Origin: Verrucomicrobiota bacterium
GTDB lineage: Bacteria > Verrucomicrobiota > Verrucomicrobiia > Chthoniobacterales > UBA10450
Length of the DNA stretch: 18,829 nucleotides
Assembly (NCBI GenBank): GCA_003218615.1
Contig: QHOD01000006.1
Coordinates: forward strand, 1 to 18,829
Direction: 5' to 3'
How positions within the stretch are numbered: position 1 is the first letter of the stretch; the number at the start of each line of letters is the position of its first letter. Below, piece after piece: positions 7,691 to 14,639 of this stretch. The position numbers were made by a program, and so were the translations under genes. The notes beneath the pieces were generated by a model. That model searched no databases and was not told the origin of the DNA. It saw only the letters and a list, made by a program, of their open reading frames with translations.

Positions 7691-8563
7691 CTACGATGCC
7701 TGCAGAGGCGTCAAGACGCGAAGCGCTCTCTCCTGAATTTGGAAGTCAACCGGACAATTGCCGGCCAGTTCGCCGTCAAGTTCCACTGGAACATCCTGCT
7801 CGCTGGTTATGCGCAAGTGTCGGGTCTGAAAATATTCAATCTCCGGGACGCGAATTTCGGAGCTGAACACGACGTCCTGTAAATATTTGATGATTTCTAG
7901 GTAACCGAGCCGTTTGAAGACGACTACATCGAATAACCCATCATCGATGATTGCATGCTTGAAAAATGGAAACGGTCCTCCATAAAGACGCCCATTTCCG
8001 ATGAGAACAAACGATCCCTCCTCAATGGAAGCATTCTCCGATTCAATAGAAAGCTTCGGCGGCTCCCGTGCCGCGATCTGCGCTGCGGAGATCAGATAGC
8101 TGAGCGGACCGAGACTGCGCTTGAAAGCCAGGCTGGTTTCCTTGACGACCTGCGCGTCGAGTCCCACGCCGGCGAGCTGGACGAATGATCTTCCATTTGC
8201 GCTGGGAAGATCGACAAGACGGATGTTGTCGCCTTGAACGATGTCCCAGCAAAGCTCGAGATTGTGGGACGGCAGGCCAAGCTCCATGGCGAAGACGTTC
8301 ACTGTGCCGATTGGGAGCAGGCCTAATGCAGCGCCGCTTCTCGCGATGCCGTTGACCACCTCGTTGACCGTTCCGTCACCGCCGGCCGCAACGATTTTTC
8401 CAAATCCGTCATCGACAGCGCGCCGGGCCAGCGCCTCTGCCTCAACGGAATGCGATGTAATGTGTACCGGGCAGCCGCGGACGATTGATTCGACACGCTC
8501 CTGGCAATGCTTTGCCTGTTCGTTACCTGCGACTGGGTTGAGAATGACGACTGTGTTGTTCAC
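7691..8563 (-). CDS. YegS/BmrU-type lipid kinase (diacylglycerol kinase catalytic family)
   Basis: The 290-residue protein has the DAGK_cat fold throughout. It shows the N-terminal strand VVILNPVAGN, the nucleotide-binding GGDGTVNEVVNG (residues 61-72), the LLPIGTVNVFAMELGLP block (about 82-98), the C-domain IGNGRLYGGPFPFFKHAIID, the DDGLFDVVVFKR block, and a terminal VPVELDGELAG. Family members phosphorylate diacylglycerol or related lipids (phosphatidylglycerol for YegS, other lipids elsewhere) at the inner face of the membrane. The sequence does not reveal the substrate. The start is GTG at 8563 (GTGAACAACACAGTC), which precedes the first beta-strand. No Shine-Dalgarno is seen. It is divergent from the AsmA-like gene across 61 bp and is the first gene of a likely two-gene unit with glnE. 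Bacterial DagK is a related possibility. Confidence 0.9.
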   Translation of the reverse strand: MNNTVVILNPVAGNEQAKHCQERVESIVRGCPVHITSHSVEAEALARRAVDDGFGKIVAAGGDGTVNEVVNGIARSGAALGLLPIGTVNVFAMELGLPSHNLELCWDIVQGDNIRLVDLPSANGRSFVQLAGVGLDAQVVKETSLAFKRSLGPLSYLISAAQIAAREPPKLSIESENASIEEGSFVLIGNGRLYGGPFPFFKHAIIDDGLFDVVVFKRLGYLEIIKYLQDVVFSSEIRVPEIEYFQTRHLRITSEQDVPVELDGELAGNCPVDFQIQERALRVLTPLQAS

Positions 8564-8624
8564 ACGAAAAAGTAACAGAGGGCTTTCATCTTTTCTTCGA
8601 ACTGGGGCTGCGTAACGTTTTCGC
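8564..8624. promoter_or_regulatory. Divergent promoter region between lipid kinase and AsmA-like genes
   Basis: This 61-bp interval separates two GTG-started genes on opposite strands, so the promoters for both units (kinase-glnE leftwards, asmA-rsmD-waaA rightwards) must be here or inside the coding ends. I could not identify a convincing -35/-10 pair on either strand. The call rests on gene geometry only. Confidence 0.4.
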
Positions 8625-10175
8625 GTGAAAAAATTGCGCCGGATTGCATTGATTGCCTTAGGAGCAGTGATTGCACTCGGCGCGATTGTCTTGATCGGCG
8701 TGAACTTGTATGTGCAATCGCAAGGGACACAAGCGAAGATTCGGCAAGAATTGAGTCAACGACTCGGCACGACGCTAGAGATTGGTCGCATGAGCGTGAC
8801 GCCGTGGGGTGGACTCGAACTCAGCGCCATAACAATTGCGCAGACCTCCCCTGCGAGTCCGAGGCATTTCCTTGAAGCAAGGACGTTTCGGCTGCGTGTT
8901 CGTTTCCTCTCACTCTTTTCGCGAAGACTGGTGATCAAACAGGTCGCGCTCGTCAATCCAAACGTAGTGTGGCCGCAGGATGCCAAAGGAAAATGGAGAT
9001 TACCAGGTTCCCGGGAAGAAGGGATGTCAACCGTTTCGACAGACCAGGTTCCAAATATCTCCGAACCGGTCCAACCGGCAGGGTCTCCTGCCCTTACCGC
9101 CACGCCCACTTATCTTCCATCCCCACTTTTAGCGACCCCGAAGCGACCCCGAAAGCTCTCGGCGGTGGTGGCTCCGGAGGTTCAACGGGTGGACATCAAT
9201 AACGGGAATTTTACGTTTCTCGATCATGCCGGTGGAATGCTGGCGAGTTTTAGGGGCGTGAATTTTCGTACCAGCATTCGTAGTGCTCTGGCGCTTCGCG
9301 GCGACGCCAGAGTTGCAAAGATTTCGTTGCGGGACCGCTTTTTTCTCGAGCAATTACAATCCGCGCTCCGTTACGAACCTGATGTGCTGGAGCTTGCGAA
9401 AATATCCGCGCGCGCGGGGAGCGGTGAGGTCAAGGGCTATTTCGCCATGCAACCGGAAGCAGAGGATTCTCCCTTCACTACGAGCGTGACGTTTCGCAAC
9501 GTCGTGGCCGACCAGATTGTGACGGACGGGGGCGGTCCAAAGGGAATGGTCCAGGGCACGTTGGAGGGCAGCTTTGAAGCCTCCGGTAAAACTGCCGATC
9601 CTGACGCGCTCACTGGGAAGGGGGAGATCTTTCTACGAAATGGGCAAGTGCAGCAATACAGCGTGCTTGTTTTGCTTGGGCAGCTCCTTCAGATCGAAGA
9701 ACTAAGAGAGCTTCATCTCGAGCAAGCTGAAGCCAAATACCATGTCAGCCCGGGATTAATCACGATCGACGAACTGGTACTGCGCTCGCCGAACATTCGC
9801 CTCTCGGCATCGGGTACAGCCACGTTTGATGGGGCCTTGAAACTTGATTCTCAGCTCACGATCAACGACAAGATTCATGGCCAGCTTTTCAAAGCGATTC
9901 GTCGCAGTTTTCAACCAAGCAAGGAGCCGGGCTATTTTGCACTCGATTTTAAAATTGCCGGCACCATTGATCGACCAAGCACAGATTTGATGGACAGACT
10001 AGTCGGCCATGATCTCAGCAGTGTGATCAATAGCCTGTTTGGCGGCGGAAAATCAGACCGACCAAAGAAGAAAAAGAAACGGACCGAAGACGCTATGCCC
10101 GCCGCGCCATCGCCTTCCGGTGCCGCGGAAGAAACGGCACCGCCGCCCATCGCAACACCAGCCTCGTCGCCATGA
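8625..10175 (+). CDS. AsmA-family envelope protein
   Basis: The 516-residue protein starts with GTG. Its N-terminus is a signal anchor: basic KKLRR, then a hydrophobic helix at about residues 7-29 (IALIALGAVIALGAIVLIGV). The AsmA N-terminal pattern follows: LSQRLGTTLEIGRMSVTPWG (a beta strand after the helix), then RFLSLFSRRLVIKQVALVNP and the GKWRLPG turn. Residues about 105-175 are a Pro/Thr/Ser-rich linker. The C-terminal half has the AsmA-like pattern GKGEIFLRNGQVQQYSVLVL and ITIDELVLRSPNIRLSASGT. The tail is unusual: KSDRPKKKKKRTED followed by an Ala/Pro-rich end. AsmA-like proteins (AsmA, TamB, YhdP) are anchored in the inner membrane, extend into the periplasm and are linked to phospholipid transport and outer-membrane assembly. 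Being first in an operon with waaA fits an envelope role. The exact subfamily is not resolved. Confidence 0.8.
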   Translation: MKKLRRIALIALGAVIALGAIVLIGVNLYVQSQGTQAKIRQELSQRLGTTLEIGRMSVTPWGGLELSAITIAQTSPASPRHFLEARTFRLRVRFLSLFSRRLVIKQVALVNPNVVWPQDAKGKWRLPGSREEGMSTVSTDQVPNISEPVQPAGSPALTATPTYLPSPLLATPKRPRKLSAVVAPEVQRVDINNGNFTFLDHAGGMLASFRGVNFRTSIRSALALRGDARVAKISLRDRFFLEQLQSALRYEPDVLELAKISARAGSGEVKGYFAMQPEAEDSPFTTSVTFRNVVADQIVTDGGGPKGMVQGTLEGSFEASGKTADPDALTGKGEIFLRNGQVQQYSVLVLLGQLLQIEELRELHLEQAEAKYHVSPGLITIDELVLRSPNIRLSASGTATFDGALKLDSQLTINDKIHGQLFKAIRRSFQPSKEPGYFALDFKIAGTIDRPSTDLMDRLVGHDLSSVINSLFGGGKSDRPKKKKKRTEDAMPAAPSPSGAAEETAPPPIATPASSP

Positions 10176-10747
10176 GAGTAATCGCCGGCAGTGCCGGCGG
10201 CCTTCGCCTGGCAGCCCCGAAGCGTGGCGTTCGACCGACGATGGACCGCGTCAAAGCCGCGATCTTTTCCAGTCTCGGCGACACGGTCATCGGCGCGCGG
10301 GTCCTCGATCTCTTCGCCGGAAGCGGCGCGCTCGGGATCGAGGCGCTCAGCCGCGGCGCGGCGTCTGTTCTCTTTGTGGAGGAAGATCGACAATCGATCG
10401 CCGCAATTAAAAAAAACCTCGCGAAAGTGAACCTGACAGGTCGCATTCGTCAGGAGAATGTTTTTGATTTTCTCCGGCGCTCTGCCGGAATGGAAAACTT
10501 CCAGATCATCTTTGCGGATCCGCCTTATGAACAAACAAAACCTGGCGAGCGTTACACCGAAAAACTCCTCTCGAACGAAGTGCTGCCACAACTGCTCGAT
10601 TCCGATGGCGTCTTCGTTTTGGAAAAGCGACCGAGTGAGCTTATTCCGGCGATAAATCTTTGGGATGTAGTTCGGGCACGAAAGTACGGGGCGACCGAAG
10701 TCTTGTTTCTATCCGCAATCCGCGGTCCGAAAGCCCAAATTCGTTAA
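10172..10747 (+). CDS. rsmD: 16S rRNA (guanine966-N2)-methyltransferase RsmD
   Basis: The 191-residue protein is a class I SAM-dependent methyltransferase of the RsmD (UPF0088) type. It opens with MRVIAGSAGGLRLAAPKRG and the family's RPTMDRVKAAIFSSLG block (residues 21-36). The SAM motif I is VLDLFAGSGALGIEALSRGA (44-63), the acidic motif II is VLFVEED, and the catalytic motif is DPPY (116-119), as expected for N2-guanine methylation. It modifies G966 of 16S rRNA in the small subunit in E. coli. The start is fixed by the invariant N-terminus. The ATG overlaps the asmA stop by four bases (ATGA at 10172-10175), and its own TAA shares a base with the waaA ATG, so all three genes are probably translationally coupled. 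Length is normal. Confidence 0.95.
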   Translation: MRVIAGSAGGLRLAAPKRGVRPTMDRVKAAIFSSLGDTVIGARVLDLFAGSGALGIEALSRGAASVLFVEEDRQSIAAIKKNLAKVNLTGRIRQENVFDFLRRSAGMENFQIIFADPPYEQTKPGERYTEKLLSNEVLPQLLDSDGVFVLEKRPSELIPAINLWDVVRARKYGATEVLFLSAIRGPKAQIR

Positions 10748-12051
10748 TGATTCGCTTTCTCTACAATCTGTTTTGGCCGATTGGGCTCTGGTTTTTTTTG
10801 CCGGGCTATTTGATGAAAATGGCCCGGCGCGGCGGTTACCGCGAAAAATTCGGTCAACGTTTTGGAATTTACGATCATGAAGTGCAGGAGCGGTTGGCCG
10901 TCAGTCGCGGGAAAGGATCGACCTGGCTACACGCAGTAAGCGTGGGCGAAGTAAATATCGCGCTGAAGCTGGCGAAGGCATTGCGCTCTCTCGATCCAGA
11001 TTTGCGCGCCGTATTGACTACGACGACCACAACGGGGTTCGCTTTGGCGAACAAGAACGCTCCGCCTTGGATCGAGGTTATGTACACGCCGCTTGATTAC
11101 TGGCCGATTATGCGCCGCGCGTTTTCTGTCATTTGTCCCGCGAAGATCGTTCTGGTTGAAGCTGAGATTTGGCCGAATCTTGCCGCGGGAGCGCACGCCC
11201 GCCGTATTCCGCTTGCGCTGGTCAACGCGCGGTTATCGCCGCGATCCGAGAAAAGATTTCGTCGGTTCCGATTCTTTGTCGCGCCGACGTTCCGCCTGCT
11301 CGATCTAATTTGCGCGCAGGAACCCGATGATGTCGATCGTTGGGTGGCGCTCGGCGTCGAGCGCAGCCGGATTCGCCACACTGGCAGTATCAAATACGAT
11401 CCCGCTGATCTTGATCGTAGTGGCGGAGCTCAAGAAATCGGTCATGTGGCTGCTGTCGGTTTCGAGCGTCCAGTGCTCTTCGGAGGCAGCACCCATCCCG
11501 GCGAAGAAGAAATTCTCGCCAGGCTTTTTCTAAACCTGCGCATAAAATTTCCGTCGCTGCGCCTGTTCATTGCGCCACGCCATGTTGAACGCTTGCGCGA
11601 AATCCGGGCGCAGCTCGAGGCCTTGCCGCTGCAGGTCCAGCTCGCTAGCGAATCGCTGAATCATGGCAAGGCGGAACCGGATTGCGTGCTTGTGGATACT
11701 ACCGGTGAACTTCAACGTTGGTACGGTATAGCGACCGTTGTGTTCATTGGAAAAAGTTTGACCGCTCACGGTGGACAAAATCCAGTGGAGCCGATCATAG
11801 CGCGCAAACCGGTCGTCTTTGGCCCGCACATGGAGAACTTCGCAACGCTTGTCAAAAGCCTGGTCTCGAAAAACGGCGCAATCCAGGTTCACGACGCCGA
11901 TTCCCTTGAACTAGCGATCGAAAAGCTCCTCGGCGATAGTGAATCCCGCGATCGGCTCGTCGAAAATGCGCGTGCAGTCGTGACCGAGCACCGGGGTGCG
12001 ACCGCGCGCGCGGCGGCCTTGATTAACAAGCTTCGTTCTGAGCAAGAGTAA
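10747..12051 (+). CDS. waaA: 3-deoxy-D-manno-octulosonic acid (Kdo) transferase
   Basis: This membrane-anchored GT-B enzyme transfers Kdo from CMP-Kdo to lipid IVA, at the cytoplasmic face of the inner membrane. The 434 residues compare with 425 in E. coli. There is an N-terminal anchor (about residues 4-23), then GYREKFGQRFGIY, the acceptor-site WLHAVSVGEV with its conserved Glu (60-69), the Thr-rich TTTTTTGFALA (91-101), VEAEIWPNLAAG (137-148, usually TELWPN), VNARLSPRSEKRF (159-171), GGSTHPGEEEIL (246-257), and the CMP-Kdo-binding GGQNPVEPI (342-350) and GPHMENF (359-365). ATG 10747 is preferred over an earlier in-frame ATG at 10660. The earlier start would lie inside rsmD and would add 29 residues of non-family sequence, whereas 10747 gives a TAATG junction with rsmD. 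Whether one or two Kdo units are added cannot be told. Confidence 0.94.
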   Translation: MIRFLYNLFWPIGLWFFLPGYLMKMARRGGYREKFGQRFGIYDHEVQERLAVSRGKGSTWLHAVSVGEVNIALKLAKALRSLDPDLRAVLTTTTTTGFALANKNAPPWIEVMYTPLDYWPIMRRAFSVICPAKIVLVEAEIWPNLAAGAHARRIPLALVNARLSPRSEKRFRRFRFFVAPTFRLLDLICAQEPDDVDRWVALGVERSRIRHTGSIKYDPADLDRSGGAQEIGHVAAVGFERPVLFGGSTHPGEEEILARLFLNLRIKFPSLRLFIAPRHVERLREIRAQLEALPLQVQLASESLNHGKAEPDCVLVDTTGELQRWYGIATVVFIGKSLTAHGGQNPVEPIIARKPVVFGPHMENFATLVKSLVSKNGAIQVHDADSLELAIEKLLGDSESRDRLVENARAVVTEHRGATARAAALINKLRSEQE

Positions 12052-12120
12052 AGCGGAAGATTGATTTGGCGATTTGCCTTGCGTGAGAGAATAGCAATTC
12101 CGATATTGGCCGGCTTTTGT

Positions 12121-12193
12121 GACCCTATCGTCTAGAGGCCCAGGACACCGCCCTTTCACGGCGGTAACACGGGTTCGAATCCCGTTAGGGTCG
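12121..12193 (+). tRNA. tRNA-Glu (anticodon UUC)
   Basis: A full cloverleaf can be folded. The 7-bp acceptor is GACCCTA(12121-12127)/TAGGGTC(12186-12192) with discriminator G12193. The D-arm is GTCT..AGGAC. The anticodon stem CCGCC/GGCGG (12148-12152, 12160-12164) encloses loop CTTTCAC with anticodon TTC at 12155-12157. The T-arm is ACGGG/CCCGT around TTCGAAT. It is nearly the bacterial tRNA-Glu consensus. The 3' CCA is not encoded (GTCC follows), so it must be added enzymatically. It lies 69 nt after waaA on the same strand. Neither a distinct promoter nor a T-run terminator was recognised. Confidence 0.97.
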
Positions 12194-12280
12194 TCCTCTT
12201 GTCGCTCGAAGAAATTCGTAATTCATCTGATCTCCAGGGATTCTAGCGTGGATAGATCTATGCAGGCTGGACTACGAGTT

Positions 12281-12310
12281 TTGTCCGGTTTCGAATTGTC
12301 CGTAAATAAT
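12281..12310 (+). promoter_or_regulatory. Possible promoter upstream of the 45-codon small ORF
   Basis: TTGTCC (12281-12286, 4 of 6 matches to the -35 consensus), an 18-nt spacer, and AATAAT (12305-12310, 5 of 6 matches to TATAAT). Initiation would fall at about 12316-12318, immediately before the ATG at 12319, so a transcript would be leaderless or nearly so. This is weak evidence, because AT-rich DNA produces such matches by chance. Confidence 0.25.
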
Positions 12311-12325
12311 AATTAATTATGGACA
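12297..12325. repeat. Imperfect 29-bp palindrome over the small-ORF start
   Basis: TGTCCGTAA (12297-12305) and TTATGGACA (12317-12325) are inverted repeats with one mismatch, which would be a G-U pair in RNA. They are separated by 11 nt of A/T. The outer CGAA (12292-12295) and TTCG (12329-12332) extend the symmetry. It covers the ATG at 12319 and the candidate -10 element. It could be an operator, an RNA hairpin hiding a start codon, or chance. Confidence 0.4.
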
Positions 12326-12456
12326 CCGTTCGATGCGGCTACGCCGTCGTGGTCGTCTTGTCGATTTTCTACGTACCTATTTGGCCGAACGCCGAACCTG
12401 CGCTCGAAAGCGCGATGGAAAGAATCTGGGCTCCGACATCCGTGGAGATCGTCTAA
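12319..12456 (+). CDS. Possible small single-helix membrane or exported peptide (45 aa)
   Basis: ATG 12319 to TAA 12454-12456 encodes 45 residues. A hydrophobic stretch at about residues 7-22 (GYAVVVVLSIFYVPIW) is followed by PNAEPALESAMERIWAPTSVEIV in two short polar parts. The layout resembles a small membrane protein or a cleavable signal (PNA|EP) with a short amphipathic remainder. An in-frame stop lies just upstream. There is no Shine-Dalgarno, but the AT-rich promoter-like block and palindrome sit right at the start. No family is recognised. It could equally be a random ORF or the remnant of a longer gene. Confidence 0.3.
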   Translation: MDTVRCGYAVVVVLSIFYVPIWPNAEPALESAMERIWAPTSVEIV

Positions 12457-12492
12457 CACATCAGGGACAGGCACGACCAGCCGCAGATGCCG

Positions 12493-14277
12493 TCACCACG
12501 TGGTCTCTAGGTCTATCGGCCATTTCCCGTGCGATTTGGGCCGGACAAACGTGAAGGGAGAATAATGCAGGTCGATGGCGCGCGCCCAGACGAAGGCCAG
12601 AGCACCGCTCACGGGCGTGGTTGGCATGAAAAAATGTTTTCCGGGATCGAGAAAGCGCGCACCGCTGTACTCCTGGCCATCCAAAATTCCCCTAACAATT
12701 CCTTCGCGTGCGATGATACCATATGATGCGGGAATCACGCTCTCGAATTCAAGCGCGCCGGATCGCGCACGCGATTCTTTCAAATAGCCGCCGGCCACGC
12801 GCACCCAACCCTTCACCGGTAGGTAATTTCGCGCAACGAACAGGCGCGCCGACCACGATGTCCGACCTCCGGCGGGGGCAGCCAGGCAGGTCCGGGTTTC
12901 AACGCATCGTTCCGCCGCATCGTCCACCATCAGATTGCGTTCAATCCGTTCTATCGCCACCGGCTCGAGGATCGGACGAAAACAGCGTTGCCGAAAAATC
13001 GTCTCACCTTTGCAGTCGAAAACGTACTCTTCTGGCTTGGTTAGCTTTAGAACGTCGCGCAGGAGTTCGGTTTCAGCTTTCGCCCCGTTAACCCAAAAAG
13101 GTCGAATCAGGAGGGTGCCAAAAAATAGAACGATTACCACGCAAGCCGGCCAGGGCATCCGGCGTAGGCGAGCCGAGAGCCGCGACAGGAATAGCTCGCT
13201 TTCAGAGATTGCCAGGACCGCGGCGCTGCCGAAAACGAATGCGAGTGGATGATAAGGGAGAAAATCCTGCCGCGTAATCAATGTCCAAAAGCTATAGAGA
13301 GCGGTGGAATAGAAACCGCAGAGGAGGAAGACAAAGGAGCGGCGAAAAGCCAGCGCGCGATCGGGTGTCGCGCACGCGATCAACCTGGCAAAATAAACTA
13401 TGAAAGGAAAAACGATCGGAAAGATCATTATCATCCATGGAGGATGATCGGCGTCGGCGTGCGGCAGAAAATTATGAGTAAAAACGCAATAACGGAAATC
13501 GCGCCAAATGCCTTTGAGCGCAAAGAATATCATGATGGAAACTGGGACGAGGGCGGCTGCGCCAAGAAATATCGCTCCGTAGCGAAGCCATTGGCTCCAT
13601 GATTGAATCACCTGTTCGCGGCCCACCAACCGCATCGCGATAAATCCGGCAGCCACGACCGCCAATAACAAGAGCATCGATTTCATCGAAATCGCGAAGC
13701 AAAACCCGAGAAGCAATCCTGCGATTAGCATTCGCCGTCCATTCATGGACCCGCTGATCAGAACGGCGACACACATCAACCAAACTGGCGCCCAAAGATT
13801 GTCTGTTCGAAATTCGAATGAAGTAAGATGATAAGCGGGGTAAAAACCGGCGAGCAGAACCGCCCACACGGCGACGCGACGCGAGAAGAGCCGGGCGCCC
13901 ACCTGGTAAGTGCACCAAGCTGCCACAAAGTACATCGGCAAAAGAATGAATCGCATCCAGTAAAGAATGGTCGGTCGATCTCCGATGAGTCCGAAAATTG
14001 GCGCGAACATGATTTGGAAAAGGGGCATGTGGTTGTCAAAAATATCCCGGTATTGCACGAACCCGCGGGCCCATGCCCAGATTACGTGCATGTGCTGCGA
14101 TTCGTCGGTGTCGAACCGGTAGCGAACCATGTTCACGAGCTTGAACGCGATCATGAGGGCAAACAGGCCAGCGGCGGCCATGAATTCGGCGCGGGGCATC
14201 TCGAGATAATTTGCACCGCGTTCGATCCATGAGCGGAACGCAAATGTGATTGTCGATCTTATCGATGGCCGCTTCAT
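12493..14277 (-). CDS. GT39/ArnT-like integral membrane glycosyltransferase
   Basis: The protein has 594 residues from ATG 14277. It shows the PMT_2/ArnT (GT-C fold) pattern. TM1 (about residues 33-50) is followed by the catalytic acidic loop RFDTDESQH (54-62), then YRDIFDNHMPLFQ (76-88), which corresponds to the 'YRDFFDHKPP' type motif, and about ten further hydrophobic helices. A soluble C-terminal periplasmic region of roughly 200 residues follows. Such enzymes transfer a sugar from polyprenyl phosphate to lipid A, protein or glycan at the periplasmic face. The reading frame stays open for 65 more codons to a TTG at 14472, but most of that extension is a FabD relic and not GT39 sequence, so ATG 14277, just ahead of the membrane part, is chosen. 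Later Met codons (residues 27 and 33) are alternatives. It is last in the minus-strand cluster but separated from the deacetylase by 362 bp. Confidence 0.85.
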   Translation of the reverse strand: MKRPSIRSTITFAFRSWIERGANYLEMPRAEFMAAAGLFALMIAFKLVNMVRYRFDTDESQHMHVIWAWARGFVQYRDIFDNHMPLFQIMFAPIFGLIGDRPTILYWMRFILLPMYFVAAWCTYQVGARLFSRRVAVWAVLLAGFYPAYHLTSFEFRTDNLWAPVWLMCVAVLISGSMNGRRMLIAGLLLGFCFAISMKSMLLLLAVVAAGFIAMRLVGREQVIQSWSQWLRYGAIFLGAAALVPVSIMIFFALKGIWRDFRYCVFTHNFLPHADADHPPWMIMIFPIVFPFIVYFARLIACATPDRALAFRRSFVFLLCGFYSTALYSFWTLITRQDFLPYHPLAFVFGSAAVLAISESELFLSRLSARLRRMPWPACVVIVLFFGTLLIRPFWVNGAKAETELLRDVLKLTKPEEYVFDCKGETIFRQRCFRPILEPVAIERIERNLMVDDAAERCVETRTCLAAPAGGRTSWSARLFVARNYLPVKGWVRVAGGYLKESRARSGALEFESVIPASYGIIAREGIVRGILDGQEYSGARFLDPGKHFFMPTTPVSGALAFVWARAIDLHYSPFTFVRPKSHGKWPIDLETTW

Positions 14278-14316
14278 AAAGTTCGCGATTAGTTCGCCGT
14301 GCGTACCTGGTCGGCG

Positions 14317-14433
14317 CATTTGCGCAACAGATTCCGCGTCGCCCACGCTGATCACCTCCACGCTTTTGCTGATGCGCCGCAGTAATCTAGCCAGGACATT
14401 CCCTGGACCGGGCTCGACGAAAAAATCGCAACC
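14317..14433 (-). pseudogene. fabD: Relic of the FabD C-terminus (malonyl-CoA:ACP transacylase)
   Basis: About 39 codons encode GCDFFVEPGPGNVLARLLRR followed by ISKSVEVISVGDAESVAQM. This is the C-terminal signature of FabD (consensus roughly 'F.E.GPGKVL.GL.KRI.K' followed by a strand and 'D..S...'). Nothing in any frame upstream (14434-14640) resembles the rest of FabD, and there is no start or normal stop. The frame runs straight on into the GT39 protein through RRPGTHGELIANF. It is therefore a fragment left by recombination, not a working gene. The full fabD, needed for fatty acid synthesis, must be elsewhere. Identification rests on motif memory without alignment. Confidence 0.7.
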
Positions 14434-14639
14434 GCAGTGGCACGATCGGCATTGACTTCGAGGGGATATCAAACGTCGAAGCGGTTAACGTTAGAAGGAA
14501 CACACTGGTTAGTAAAAGAGAAAGCAAGACAGCGCAATCTGATTCAGCTGTCAGGCGAGGTATTAGACTCGATCGGTCTGAAGTGGCGATTGACGGCCTG
14601 CGCCCAAAAGACAACGAGGTCGTGCCTGGCCTTAAGACT
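14434..14639. other. Intergenic stretch without a recognised gene
   Basis: These 206 bp lie between the deacetylase stop (14640) and the FabD relic; together with the relic the gap to the next gene is 362 bp. Reading frames on both strands are short and lack family features. I found no clear promoter or terminator, although the downstream GT39 gene may need its own promoter here. Confidence 0.5.

Larger units (their letters stand above)
12194..12492. other. Spacer between tRNA-Glu and the glycan gene cluster
   Basis: These 299 bp hold no database-recognisable gene. They contain an AT-rich block (12303-12320) unlike the surrounding GC-rich DNA, a direct repeat TTGTCCG (12281-12287 and 12296-12302), an imperfect palindrome and a possible 45-codon ORF, each listed separately. 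No integrase remnant or copy of the tRNA 3' end was noticed. Confidence 0.6.

Noticed and set aside
9932..10591. Minus-strand ORF of 219 codons
   Set aside because: It is antisense to the asmA-like end and rsmD, both firmly identified. Its FFFFFG run is just the reverse of the Lys tract.
10660..10746. Upstream ATG extension of waaA
   Set aside because: It overlaps rsmD by 88 bases and adds residues not typical of WaaA. The TAATG start at 10747 fits better.
12119..12316. Plus-strand ORF of 65 codons covering the tRNA-Glu gene
   Set aside because: Its first third is the tRNA read as protein, a well-known false gene call. The rest has no family features.
14387..14614. Minus-strand 75-codon ORF with a hydrophobic segment
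   Set aside because: It overlaps the FabD relic in another frame and its end is the shifted reading of that relic. The hydrophobic run alone is not enough.
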